Shown here: positions 1 to 11,591 of the stretch, one piece after another
Numbering within the stretch: the stretch's first letter is position 1
How the letters are laid out: every line of letters starts with the position of its first letter
NCBI GenBank assembly: GCA_002105175.1
Contig: MCGE01000001.1
Location: 310,001-374,000 of the forward strand
Reading direction: 5' to 3'
DNA length: 64,000 bases
DNA from: Absidia repens
Taxonomy: Eukaryota; Mucoromycota; Mucoromycetes; Mucorales; Cunninghamellaceae
Translations under genes and position numbers: made by a program
The notes under the pieces: generated by a model
Told to the model about the DNA's origin: nothing
The model's input: the letters and a program-made list of their open reading frames with translations, nothing else
The model's database searches: none

Positions 1-707
1 GTATATAAGCTGTAGTGTATGCCATCAAATGTTGGAATATACTAAACAAAGAATATGATTACCTTTGATTTTTATCATAGTGATGGCAGTTGTTACTTAT
101 GTTCTTATGTGTGGTCTTGCAGCTGGGCGACAGGGATCGTAAGGATACTAATGATTAGCAGGAAAAAGGATTGGAAAACAGAGAGACTAGAGAACTGACC
201 AACCTGGTTGTTATTCTTTCTTACTTAGATTCCATCCTGAAAAGTTATATGTTGCAGGATCCACTTCTGTTGCTATTGTGTTTTTCGAAATTATGTTTAC
301 AAGATTAGGATGCTACTTTATGAACGTACCTTTTGAAGCATCTATGATGGACCTTGTCGCTTATTATGGATACAAGTTTGTCGGGATCATTGTGACTGAT
401 GTGGTCAAAATTTTTGGTGGATCTGGATGGGCTTCATGGATGGTTTTCTTGTATACTGGACTTAGTGTTGGCTTCTTTTTGGTAAAAGGATTGATACAGT
501 GTTTGAAGAAAAAGATGGAGATACTTTTTTTATGTAGACTGATTATATTTTCTATTCTTCTTTTAGCTTCGCTCCATGAGGTATGTCATTTTACCTGATT
601 CTTCTGCCGGTCCTTCAACTTTGAATCCTCAACGAAAAAGACGAATGTGGTTTTTATTGATGATCGCTGGTCTGCAAATGGTCTACATGTTTTTCCTAAC
701 CAATTGA
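1..707 (+). CDS. YIF1: YIF1-family Golgi/ER membrane protein, 3' part (5' end outside window)
   Basis: Coding exons are 81-138, 229-481 and 567-707 (TGA at 705-707). Bases 1-80 look like an intron, with GT at position 1 and CATAG at 76-80, so the 5' exons lie outside the window. The visible 150 residues run through FHPEKL, a series of hydrophobic segments and the C-terminal MIAGLQMVYMFFLTN. This is the transmembrane half of the YIP1-interacting factor family. YIF1 partners YIP1 on ER-to-Golgi (COPII) vesicles and helps recruit Ypt/Rab GTPases; that role is family knowledge. The reading frame stays open across both internal introns. The next gene, a Rab escort protein, converges from the other strand after 1.3 kb. 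Confidence 0.88.
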
Positions 708-2032
708 TTACCCCGTTACTAGTTTATTTTTATTGTACATCCATTACCCTATTGCAACTTGATCCGATTTAATCTATAGTCCAACCCCTCCCTAGATAGA
801 TTATATGTTTATCCCTTTCTTCCATCCTTCTGACTTCACTTTTATTTGTCAAAATAAAAACTTATGCTACATTATTGTGACTTTATCGAAAATTGATAGT
901 TTTACAATTTTACGTATCTAATAACAGTATGGATATATTATGGCGGTGGAAAGTGATGAAGTTTGCAGCATGCTCATTCATTTTGTTGCGTAGCGTGTCA
1001 AATCATGAGAGCAACTTTAGACAACGTTTTCAAATTCCGCCCACGTGAATTTGTATTTTCACCCAATTTTTTTCCCCTCTCTCTCTTTCTTCTTTTCCTG
1101 TCATTTTTTCCTCAGCATTCAGCTTCTATGGTGTTATTCTGGACTTAGAATAGAGTCAGGACTAGTTTAGAAGGGGTTTCAGCTCAGGGATTACAACATG
1201 CATGGGGAATCCCTTTCATTTTGGATTCAGGATTTAGGGCCACCATTAGTTTGCTTTTTAGAGCCTTCATTAGCTAAGTTTTGTGTTAACTTGTATCTAG
1301 ATCTGAATAAGACATATCTTTTTTTACATACTTCAATGAAAAATTGTCCCATTAGTCTCTTTCATGCCTTGTGCAATAGATCCTTGTTTTACTATGATAT
1401 GATCTCCCTTTTTGATTAGTGTTAACCGTTGTTGGGTTTCAATCTCTTGAGTATTTCTCATGCTTTGTACAGTATATTAGATTCATTTTAACAGTCTTCC
1501 CTATAAATTAGTGTCACCTTTCTTCAGAGCTACTAATAATCTCACACAGTTTACCCATTCACATCCCCCCTACTTTTATATTGCGTTTGAGTTCCTCGTT
1601 TTTGTTTGGACTTCCAATAAAATGTATATTCTTTTTAATCACCAATCTCTACTAGCAGCCTCATAGACATGAGCTTTTTTTTTCTTTTTTTCTTTTTTTC
1701 TTTTCTCCCAAAACCAATATCAACCAAACAGAAAACCTTTTCCACTCAAGGTCTTCATGTAATTGCATGAGCGGCATTCACTTTTATTTACCTCTTCCCA
1801 ACCTAGCCCCTTCACTTTTTTTATGTGCTTACAGTACCGCAACCAACAGCCAAAAAAAAAAAAAAAACCATTTGCGCAGCATAAGAAATAGCTAACATTT
1901 ATCCATAGGAAAGAATCATCACAATTTTTTATTATCCAATATAAAACATAAAGTAGACGAGACAAATCTACACTATTACACTACTACAGATCACCTCTAA
2001 AAATTTCTACAACTATACTAAACACTAAAACA
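708..2032. other. Intergenic 1.3 kb between convergent YIF1 and REP
   Basis: Holds 3' flanks of two convergent genes and one copy of the dispersed repeat family (about 1031-1650). An oligo-A run at about 1852-1867 and T-rich sequence follow. A 73-codon reading frame at 1198-1419 begins at the conserved repeat core and is treated as part of the repeat, not as a gene. No other coding signal seen. Confidence 0.6.
1031..1650 (+). repeat. Dispersed non-coding repeat family, copy A
   Basis: Starts with a variant of CAAATCCCGCCCACGTGAA, continues with a pyrimidine-rich stretch, then the core GGACTTAGAATAG...GTCAGGACTAG...ATTACAACATGCATGGGG (about 1140-1210). It closes with TTCCAATAAAATGTATATTC near 1615. 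Internal sub-repeats of the type CCCATTAGTCT...CTTGTGCAATAGAT occur around 1350 and 1450. The same order of blocks recurs at 19672, 36494 and, inverted, 54292. No target-site duplication or terminal inverted repeat could be fixed by eye. Confidence 0.75.
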
Positions 2033-2458
2033 CTAATCATCCCCCTCCGCTTCTTCAGCAGGAGGCATGAATTCCACATCTTCAGTAACGCATCGGTAAA
2101 AGATAGATCTTGCTTCTTTTGTCGCTTGTTCAAAATCGACAGAGGCGTCAGGATCACTGCATACATAGACGTTGTCGGGTATATTCCACCTGTCCACTAT
2201 ATGTTGCGAGGATCGGATGCGCTGTTTATAATACACTTCAAATATCACCTGTGCCGGTTCTACATATATATTTACATATACATATATAAATCATTATTCA
2301 AGAATTTACCCTTTCTTTTGTGGATCGTGAACTTTACCTTCTTGATGATCTTCATCGGTCGACCGTTGTTGTTGCAATAAGAACGGTTTGATGTCCTTCA
2401 GAGTAGTTGTTTCTTTTGTTGGATCATTGGATGGGGTCCATAAATAAGTTACAACTAT

Positions 2459-2497
<39 letters not shown>

Positions 2498-4688
2498 AAA
2501 AGATACGAGTGAGTTCACATATAGACTGAATATAATGGATTGTTATCTATACCACGTACATTGATTCTTGGGGCAAGCCATTGTTTCAGAGCTTTGGTTC
2601 AACATATAGATCAAATCATCTTTGTTCCCCAGGGTGTCGTTCGGAGGAATGATACTGATGCCAAGTGATTGGCCATCGTTTGTTTGGTTGAATGGACCTG
2701 GTGGTTTGTTTGTGACTAGGAAGCCTCTTGATATCCAAGATCTATAATTCAAGACGAGAAAAAAAAAAAAAAAAAAAAAAGCGATGATAAGTATGACATT
2801 GACATGGCACTCGTCTCATCACACAGTAGCGGGATAGACAAAAAAAAACTTACGATTCGTCATCAGTCACATCTGAAGAGGGTTCCCATTTAGGAGAAAG
2901 GTAATCCAGTCCAGATATAATATGTGAAGCAGTAAATACCTGTCCATCTGTAGTCGCCACACCGGTACATTTGCTAGTTTCTTCATCAATAATGTAGCGA
3001 CTTAATGGTTGACCTAATATGTAGACACCACCATAGACTGCGCAGATTCTATTTTTTTTTTTTTCAATTAAAAACAACAAAAATATTAGTACAATCATTC
3101 CCCCCCCCCTTCCAACCTCCCTCTCTTATCATCTTACCGACAAAATGCTTGAGAGATTTCACTGCCACCACCATATAAAGTACATAAGTAAGCTCCCTTT
3201 CCAAATCTACCCATTGATTTCATAAATGACTGTGTACGTTCAAATCCTATTGGCGCCGATACTATGCAAGATATACCGGTTTAGTATATATTCTCTATCA
3301 TTTGGCTCCATTAAACCGTCCCCGTCCCCTGCTTTTATGTGTGTTTACCATCGGATCTTGACAGTGCAATAGCATTCACCACAGCATTTTGTAACTTGCC
3401 GGTTATTTTAAATCGTTCTTCCAAGAATTGGACGTAGGACATCGTTTCGTAACCTAAACCATTCATAATAAAATAGCCCTATCAGTCCATCGTGGTTTTA
3501 TTTTTCGTCGTTTTGGTATATGTGTGAAGTTGAATGTTTTCTACCTTTTAATAGTTCCATATCCTTTTCTTCATCCACCGTGAATTTCAAAAACTTCATC
3601 AGCTTCCGTTTATCGATCAAACTGATAGACTTGTTGACGAATATATCTTCCTTTGATCCAGGTACCTATCATACAAAATGCTTAGCTTATCACTTTTCCT
3701 ACTTTTATTTTCTCCATTGTGTATGTATTACCTTTTCCAACCGATGATCATCATGATCAAACACATACATATCATCTACACTCTTGAATTCCATGTATCT
3801 GCCCACACCACTACGGATCAAGATTTCCACCAAGTCACCACGGGAGGGCAAGATCTTTGGCGTTGTGTCGAGATTGTAATGACGAGAGAGTTTCAATGCC
3901 ACCACCAAATGGTTCAATTGCGAAAGAGCGGGTGTCACGTCATAGATTTGCTTGCTTTCACTCTTGTTCATCAGGAGGAGCCGCGCATGTTGATCGATCG
4001 ATGGCTGGAGATATGTTTCAACGTCAGAAGGGGATAGCTCCGAAGCGTGGTGTTTCAATGACGAAGAGAGGGTATCCTTGATGGCCTTGAGAATAGTGTC
4101 GGTTGTATTGTTTTCCAGAGTTGATACGTCGACTTGTTGTTCTTGGGTTGATGCTGTGCCAGAAGATGAATCGCCCAATAAAAGTTCCACATCTTTAAAG
4201 TTGCAAGCATACGCATTGTTGTAGTCTATATGGTCCTTTTCCTGATCTGTCCAGTAGCCACAAACCCCACCATCCGCAACAAAAAAAGAAAAAGAGGTAT
4301 TGCATTGATTAGTAAGTCAATCGAATGATGTACCACATTCCAGCTGATAAAGACGCGGATTCATGATTGGTTGGTTTTTTTTACCTTGAGTACTGGCACT
4401 ATCATCCTTGTTTTTCAATTGTTGTTCCCAGTCCAATAAGTTTTTAAAGTTGAATACAGACCAGCCAGACCCATAATGCTGATTGCTGTCAAGGTGGAGT
4501 ACCTTTTTCCCGCTACGAGCGAGTGACCTATCATAGGCATCAAAGTTGAGAGAATTATATTAGTGTACGCAACATTTATTTTTGGATTCGCAGTATTTTT
4601 TTTTCTTTTACCCTGCTACAATAGATTCAACAAGACCAGTACCCAGGACAATTATATCAAAAGAAGTATCTTCAAGTTTATCGGTCAT
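2033..4688 (-). CDS. MRS6: Rab escort protein (Rab geranylgeranyltransferase component A)
   Basis: Ten exons: 4688-4612, 4527-4385, 4246-3732, 3665-3545, 3453-3349, 3261-3138, 3048-2854, 2741-2560, 2454-2338 and 2259-2033. They sum to 1806 nt, 601 residues, with no internal stop. The N-terminus DIIVLGTGLVESIVAG...KKVLHLDSNQHYGSGW is the GDI/REP nucleotide-fold signature. VGRYMEFKSVDDMYVFD, PIGFERTQSFMKSMGRFG and CAVYGGVYILG are further family blocks. The C-terminal NVYVCSDPDA with a trailing acidic tail, and the extra length over about 450-residue GDI, favour REP over GDI. REP presents newly made Rab GTPases to geranylgeranyltransferase II and delivers them to membranes. The last intron uses the acceptor TATGTAG just upstream of a CACAG that would break the frame. 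Confidence 0.9.
2459..2498. repeat. (AC)n(AT)n microsatellite in a REP intron
   Basis: About nine AC units followed by about ten AT units lie inside the intron between REP exons 8 and 9 (intron 2559-2455 on the minus strand). A compound dinucleotide repeat, likely length-variable. Confidence 0.85.
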
Positions 4689-4951
4689 ATTTTTTTTTCT
4701 TTGCCTTGAAAAGAAAAGGAAGAACCCTCCAACCCAAAACCCACAGAGTTTTTAGTTTTCAAATCCCGCTCGTCATCACACATCAATTATTCATTGAATC
4801 GCTTAAGAGTATACTTCACTTTTATTGAGACAGAAAAAAAAAGGACAAGAGAGAATAACAAAAAGGTATAAAATATATAAAAAAAGATGTAACTAATCAA
4901 ACAACAACAACTATTACTATCATGGAGACGGGGAGAGGGGAGCTTTCTAAT

Positions 4952-7521
4952 TTAGTGAGGGGTACATCTAGTAGGAGGAGGGGCATCAGCAGGAGCGTCA
5001 GAGAACCAAAGGGAGATAGTGATCATAGTCGTATAGGTCATACAAACGACAGCAAAAATAACAATCAAGACATCAATCACCTTTTGTTTGGTGGTTCGGG
5101 CAATGGCCTTGTAATGGAACAAGGGGGGGAACAAAAAGCATAATGGAACGCAGCATACACTTCCAATCACGGACACAAATTTATCCAAATCCTTAGATCC
5201 TAAAATCGCAATACCAGCACTGAGAATTACTGTCAAAAACCGTAAAATGTTCTTTTGCCATTTCACCACCGGATTGTTCTTGCCAGATCGAGTAAACATT
5301 GCGGTTTCTACAATACGGATGGCAGGGAATAACTGTAGAGGAATCGAAAGACAGATCGCCAATGCATAGAGACCCTGTAATGTGTTGACCACCGGCGTAG
5401 GAGGCAAGTTGAGTAAAATCACCGTCTGGACATCTTTGCCAAAAGTAAGGTAAGAGACAGATCCCACAGCTAAAAACACTGCAGCAAGACCAATCATTGT
5501 TCCCGACAACACCTTAGGGAACTGTTTAGGATCCTTCATCGATTCAGTAATGGGAATAACTAAAAATAAAAAAAAATATGTATGTAAGTATCATTCCTGT
5601 CTCCGCTCTTTTTTTTTTTTTTTTTTGTTCATGCAACTTACTAAGACCAACGCCTAAAGGTCAAACACACGAGAGGAAGTAAAGCGATAGAGAGAGAACA
5701 AGTTAGTGATTCCGTTATAAAATGCATTCAGAGATGATTCAATTTGGGTTTTACCTTCAAATGTAAAGACGGCTGTACCAACAAACATTGGGAAGGAGGT
5801 GGGATTGATGATCCAATCGACTTGACCGACACCCCGGAGCGCCAAAACGAAGAAGTCGTAGTAAAACAGATACAAAACACCCAATAGGATAAACAGATCG
5901 GCAAGAAGAGCGAAAACGGAAAGTTTTTGAATCTTTCGGATCATCGCCAGTGGTACAAACACAGCAATTTGACCCCAAATCAAATAGGATAGTGGTACAA
6001 CCATTTCACAGTCGGTGACGGCTTCAATCAACGACTGTAAATTTTGACCCACAAACACCATGTACGCACAAACGAATCCAATCTAAACACACCCCAAGCA
6101 AAAATGCAAAATAAAAACGATGACGATTAAGTATATCGAAACAAAACGTTATTTAAGAAGGCTGGGGGAGAGTTTGAAGTAGTTACCTGGGAAACAGCAA
6201 TACTGACAAGTACGAAATATCGCATACTTGGGCCAAAAAGATGTCCACCGATATCACCAAACGATAAAGGCACTTTGTTTCTGGTTTCGACAAGTAACAG
6301 GAAACTGTAAAGGGAAACAATGGCAATAAAAGTCAACAATGCACACGAGAAAAACAATCCACCATTGGCAAATCTACGAGTAATGAGGTGTAAAGAAAAT
6401 GATATCAATGACCTGTCGTTCCCCCCCCCTTCCCCCCCCCCCTTGTTCTCCCTTCTTCTTCGCCCTTTCTATTTGTAATCCATTTTCACACTTACGCTTT
6501 TGGAAGAAACATCGGACCTAAATAAAAGCAAATCATAATTCTATTCAGTTTCTCCGGTACTTGTTTGTAGGTGGTTTTTTTATTTTTTTTTTATTTTTTT
6601 CTTACCCGTTCCAAAGAAAGCCTTAATAAGCAAAAAGACGGCTTTTTGTGCAGTGACATTGCCTTGGGGTTGTTCACCAGAAGGACGACGAATCAAAGGA
6701 GTACGTTCATCACCCTCGCCACCATGCCGATGACGAGCAAAAGGGTCTTCATCTTCGTCTTCATCTTCATCTTCATCTTCGCTGAGATCTTCACCACCAA
6801 AATGACCATACAAAGCCAAAAACTCCACAAATGTGCGAGTCATCCAATGAGGAGGTGCCTTGCCTTGTTTTGCCGCCTTGTCCACCACGAAATGGCGACG
6901 GAAACCTCCGGGGTCCTTAAGCCGAGCCAGAGCAGGATCAGTAGGTTCATTGCGATGAATCACAAACGATTGGGATCGCTTCTTGCGTGCTTGTTGATCG
7001 TCCACACTGTCAGTCCATTTGTAAATATCGTGGGTAATGGAGGAGCCGGGAAGTTGATGTATACTATTGGTGTAATGATTGTTGTTGTTGTTGCCGGTGC
7101 TTCCGCTTTGTACTGAGCCAACATCGTCCCCCATCATACTATTAGCATAAGACGAAGGAATATCCACCACCGATGAAGACGTTGAGGCTGAAGAGGGCTG
7201 GAGAGTATTGGGATCAACCAAATGTCTTTTAACGGCACGGGCGAGTTTGTTGTCATCATGATTGGCTGCATTGGAGTAATTGGAAGCCAAGGATTGATGG
7301 GAAGGCACTTGTGTAAGGTCATGAGTACCACCATAATAAGAATGGATGCTGTTGTTAGTTGGGGAAGAACCATAAAAACCATCAGCACCGGACGCTTGGA
7401 GTCGAGCCATGGAGGAGATTCTGTTGTATGAGCTAGAGAGTGGTGCTTCTTGGAGATCATCATAGGTGTTACCACCATTGTCACCACGAGGTTTGGCATT
7501 TGTTGGTAATGGAGAAGACAT
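4952..7521 (-). CDS. Vacuolar amino-acid transporter, AAAP/AVT3-AVT4 (SLC36-like) family
   Basis: Six exons: 7521-6606, 6517-6496 (22 nt), 6373-6187, 6082-5755, 5653-5642 (12 nt) and 5559-4952. They total 2073 nt, 690 residues. The first about 300 residues are a hydrophilic, Ser/Asn-rich cytosolic extension with a run of alternating Asp/Glu (about 6745-6785) and the basic-acidic stretch ERTPLIRR. The transmembrane part then reads KAFFGTGPMFLPKAFANGGL, the AAAP entry helix, and continues through about ten more hydrophobic helices. AVT3/4-type carriers export neutral amino acids from the vacuole to the cytosol; this role is inferred from the family. The joined microexon gives FEGVGLIIPITESM, the conserved family motif. 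That join supports the unusually small exons. Confidence 0.87.
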
Positions 7522-8056
7522 GTCTTCTAATTTTTATTTCAAAAGACGAAAATATCAATAAAAAAACTGTGTAATAGGGGATCGGGGGTAATCAGTAAAC
7601 AGTGATTTGTTAAAAAGAGAGAGAGAGTGAAAGAGGAGAAGAAAGAGAGGGTCCCGATTTTCTTCCCTTTCAAAAAAAAGTTGTTGCGGCGTTTCAAAGC
7701 GTGGTAAGTTACTGCCAACCAATCCAATTCCAAGAAGCATACCCGGAAGACGAATGCTTTTTTTTTTACTCACATGATACACGCCGAGCCTGCATGCATC
7801 ATCCTCTTACTACTATATATAAAAAAAACACGTGTACTACCCCTATGCCCAACTTTAATCTGACAGAAGTCTAGATCTTAAGATTCAAAAACATGACGAT
7901 ATATATGACGAAGTACTTGATTTATTAAAATACAGATATAAAAAAAGAGGGAGGGATATAAATGGCTATGCATATATGTACAAACAAATGATATAAAAGA
8001 GGAAGAGGGAAGGAGACTAGACTAAAATTCATTATCTAAACCGCAATAATAAAGTA
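7522..8056. other. Intergenic, 535 nt
   Basis: Separates the AVT-like gene from the MFS gene, both on the minus strand, so it holds the upstream region of the former and the 3' flank of the latter. A/T-rich with GAGAGA and poly-A tracts. No conserved reading frame seen. Confidence 0.5.
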
Positions 8057-8923
8057 CTAATCATAATTCATATAAACGGGCATAAGTGCAAAGACAAAGA
8101 AGATGATCCAAGCTGCCACAAGCCAAAAGCAATACACTCCAACGTATACGAAAGATTTATTGCTGCGTACTTGACTTCCGATAGACGCTAGCGTCAAGCA
8201 TGATTTGCTGATTGTGGATTCATTAACCGCCGCCGGGGAGTCTTCACTTGACGATGATCCAGTCACCGCCGTTGTCACCGTCTCAATACGTCGGTCCCGT
8301 TCCTTTTTGCCAACTTGAAGCCAGCCCATTAACGTACGCCGATCCATCCACCAAAGAGCTAGTGCCAATAATGTTGATCCACAAGCCATACACAGATAGA
8401 GAATCATCACGCCGTCATATTCACTTCGCAAATCAGAATTATTGTCGGAGGCATCGCCGTCGTGGTACGTCAAATCCTGTACATAGCCTACCAAGACAGC
8501 GACAATGGTTGTTCCAATGTTGTTGGCGCATTTATGAAGTCCAGTACCAATGCCGACTAGTCCATGAGGTAGTAGCAATGACGATGAAGTGAGGATAGCA
8601 ACAGGACCAAAGGCGAGAGCACAAGAAAAAAGAATCATACCAATGGCTGGCAAAGTCATAGTGTAACCCATCAATAACAATGACAACATTAAAAAGAAGG
8701 TCCCCACCAATACTAGTAAAAAAAAAATACAAAAGCAAGTTTAGTAGTTGATTAAATTCATGACTATGTATTCTAGATATATTTTGCTTTGACTTACAGC
8801 TTGTTAATCGATGTCCATATCTATGAATGACAACCCCCATTAATGGTGCCACCACTATAGGCACAACTTGAGTTAAACTACTTTGGTACTAAATGACGTA
8901 AAAAAATCAGTATATACATTCTG

Positions 8924-8959
<36 letters not shown>

Positions 8960-10344
8960 AGAGAAGCACTAGACTATAAAAGACTTACACCCGCCATCAC
9001 TGTCGTTGTTTGGAATCGGAATTGGACGTATTCACTATCAAGATAATATATATGAGATAATGATCATGACGTACATAAAAATAGTCGCCTTTCACTTACG
9101 TGGCAATATCATCAAAACTGCTCAGGACACTTGACATGACAAACTGGAGCCAAGGGATCATCCAGAAAGTTGCTGGCAAATAAGGTAACCATCGCAAGAT
9201 CCAGCGAACAGACGTCATAGGAGATAAGGCGGGGAAAGATTTCGAGTGTTCAAGGTCTTGACTCTTGTCATCCTTATATTGCTGCTGATCATCTTGTGAT
9301 TGAGGGGGTTCGAATTGGTAATATGGACTTGGGTTTCCAGGGGAGGGCAATTCCTTTCCAGAACGAGTCGCCCATCCATGACGACACATGATAAACCAAT
9401 AAACACCATTCATAGCAAATCCAAAGGCGCAGATCATCGTGGCAATAAAGATCGGGGTGTTGGTACTACCAGTCGCATTCACAATAGGATAACATATCAT
9501 TTTAGCAATCCACTTCACCAATCGAGCCAAAGACAGCACCAGACCAATGACAATTGCCAATTGATGGTTTCGGAACCATTTTGACACAATAGCTTCTTGC
9601 ATTGTAACCTGGCGACAAAAAGAAGAGTGAGTAAACTGTGTATGATATACATATATGTTAAACCAAACTTACAATCATCCCACCGCCTAACCCATAAATC
9701 ATTTGTCCGGCGATCATAGCGGGGTAGTTGTTGTGCGTAGCAGCCAATGAGACAACCAGAGAGCCAGCGAAAATGACAAAACTGACAAAGGTCGTTGCAC
9801 GAACGGAGCCGAACCCTGAAATATCGTCCACAAACGCACCTGCCAAAAGTGGTAGCACCGTATTCACAAGAGTCACCGCCGACAATAGAATCCCAAACTG
9901 TGTGTTATTAATATGCATTGACTATAGCAATGATAATTTTTAAGTAGTCGTTAGATACAGATACCGTTGACCGTAATACACTTCCATATACTTACAGTTT
10001 TCAGTGATGTCTTCAATGTTCCCATAATCGCTTCCATAAAATGACAACCAACTACAAAAAAAAAAAAAAAAAAAAAAAAAAATCAGTGGAAGGGTTAGCT
10101 ACAATGAGAATCCCCTGAATCATATTCTACTAATGTAAAGTTTACCTGGAAGAGTGAGCATACAAATCAGCACCATAGTTTTGACTTTCCAAGAAGCGTT
10201 TACCATATGATCAAAATCAGTGGTATGAGATCCCTGTACTGTTGATGGCGAAAGAATGGAAAGGTCATCTGCCGGTGTATGGTCTATGGATCGTCTTCGT
10301 TGCGGCGGAGGTGTTGGTGCAGGTGGTGGTTCGATTTCCCCCAT
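8057..10344 (-). CDS. Major facilitator superfamily transporter (substrate unknown)
   Basis: Seven exons: 10344-10146, 10051-9996, 9921-9673, 9608-9100, 9034-8989, 8888-8798 and 8712-8057. They sum to 1806 nt, 601 residues. A proline-rich cytosolic N-terminus (MGEIEPPPAPTPPPQRRR) precedes about twelve hydrophobic helices. An MFS-like loop AGAFVDDISGFGSVRA falls between helices 2 and 3, and GVVIHRYGHRL is the equivalent in the second half. The pattern CHFMEAIMGTLKTSL followed by QFGILLSAVTLVNTVLPLLAG resembles MFSD1-like members, but the substrate cannot be read from sequence. A Ser/Gln-rich central loop (about 9215-9300) separates the two six-helix halves. Start chosen as the first in-frame ATG after a T-rich leader. 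Confidence 0.85.
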
Positions 10345-11591
10345 TTGGAAGAATAGAGCAGACGGTGATAGAAGACTGAGGTGAGGGAAAACGAGAGGGG
10401 AGAAAGAAAAAAAAAAACGGGGGAGCGCCGTCTATACGTTTAATGTATCTTTTAAGGTGAAAAGAGATAAAAGAGGAAGGAAAGAAAAAGAAAAAGAAAA
10501 CTCGGAAATTCGGCCATGGATAATCGGCAAAGAGAAGAAAATTTGATCTGACCAATGAAAATTCGATTGGAACAAATCTGGTCAATCGAAGCACGCTATT
10601 TGGCTTTTCTAATAACGGGAATCAATGTGACTTTAATAAACAGTAGGTCGATCAGTTTCATTGATCCACTACCACTGCCTCTAGTGAAGGACCACTTTAA
10701 CTATCATAATATATATGATCTACTTTTTTAAAAAAAAAGGCGGGGTTTTGAACCTTCAGTGAACCAGTTTATCGGAATCAATCGTTTAATATATTAACAC
10801 CCTTCGCCATAATTTCTAGCGAGGTTCAAATATATGATAGTTGAAAGCTTTTCTAGGACAACTTGTCACTGTCTAGTTTAAGTATTGAGACAGGAAAAAA
10901 AAAAAGGTTGAGCGAGCATATTTGTTGATTCTCCGTCCCCCTAGAAATATTTGAGCATATACTGAATATTGGGTGGAAGTCCCCTTAGCATATCTCAAGA
11001 AAAAGATTTTTTCGAGTGAAAATTTTAGGTCAAAGTAGACATATCATAAATAGTTTAATATGTAGCCTGGGACAGTTAGTGTAGGAGGAGATGGCTGTCA
11101 ACCACACAAAGCATTAATAAAAAACGAAAAGTAGGCAGGAAAAAAAAAATCACAAACAATATGCGATTGGGGTCTTGGAGAAAAATACTAGCGTGTTCGT
11201 GTTCGACGTATCTGATACAGCTTTGAATAGAACAAGCAATCATAAGGTGTATTTGGTCCGTCTCAGTAACATTGCTTTCATCAGCAACACGTTTGCTATC
11301 TAAGCGAAACTCCGTTTTGATTCAACATAAATAAGCTGTAATTGGTACATGGACGATATTCATTGTCACGATATGATAGTCTTTATAGAAAAGTGAGAAA
11401 GCAGGCTTGGAGATATTTCGTTACGCATAATATCATTAATTTACTATCAAGTCAATGGAATGGCATGTCGAGATTTCTAATATTTCGTATTGTGTAACCG
11501 TTCATCCATCCAATCTCTATGCAAAAAAAAAAAATAGATTTACTTCGTTTTCTTTTTCTTTTTCTTTGGCTATCCCATTGTTTTTCGTTTG
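10345..11591. other. Intergenic 1.25 kb between divergent MFS and SGNH-hydrolase genes
   Basis: Shared upstream region of two divergently transcribed genes. AT-rich, with poly-A runs (about 10728, 10894 and 11139) and a related pair of sequences ACTATCATAATATATATGAT (about 10699) and ATATATGATAGTT (about 10830). No gene seen. Confidence 0.5.

Noticed and set aside
2259..2338. Alternative splice of the last REP intron using CACAG at about 2249
   Set aside because: That acceptor leads to a stop codon. The acceptor TATGTAG ten bases upstream keeps the frame and gives EEPAQVIFEVYYKQ, consistent with the family.
6571..7116. 181-codon plus-strand open frame
   Set aside because: Lies antisense to the first exon of the AVT-like transporter, is rich in Phe/Ile from the CTTCAT repeat, and shows no domain. 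Shadow of the real gene.
10700..10850. Possible inverted repeat ending in ATATATGAT
   Set aside because: Match is short (about 12 nt), AT-rich and without a target-site duplication; chance is likely.
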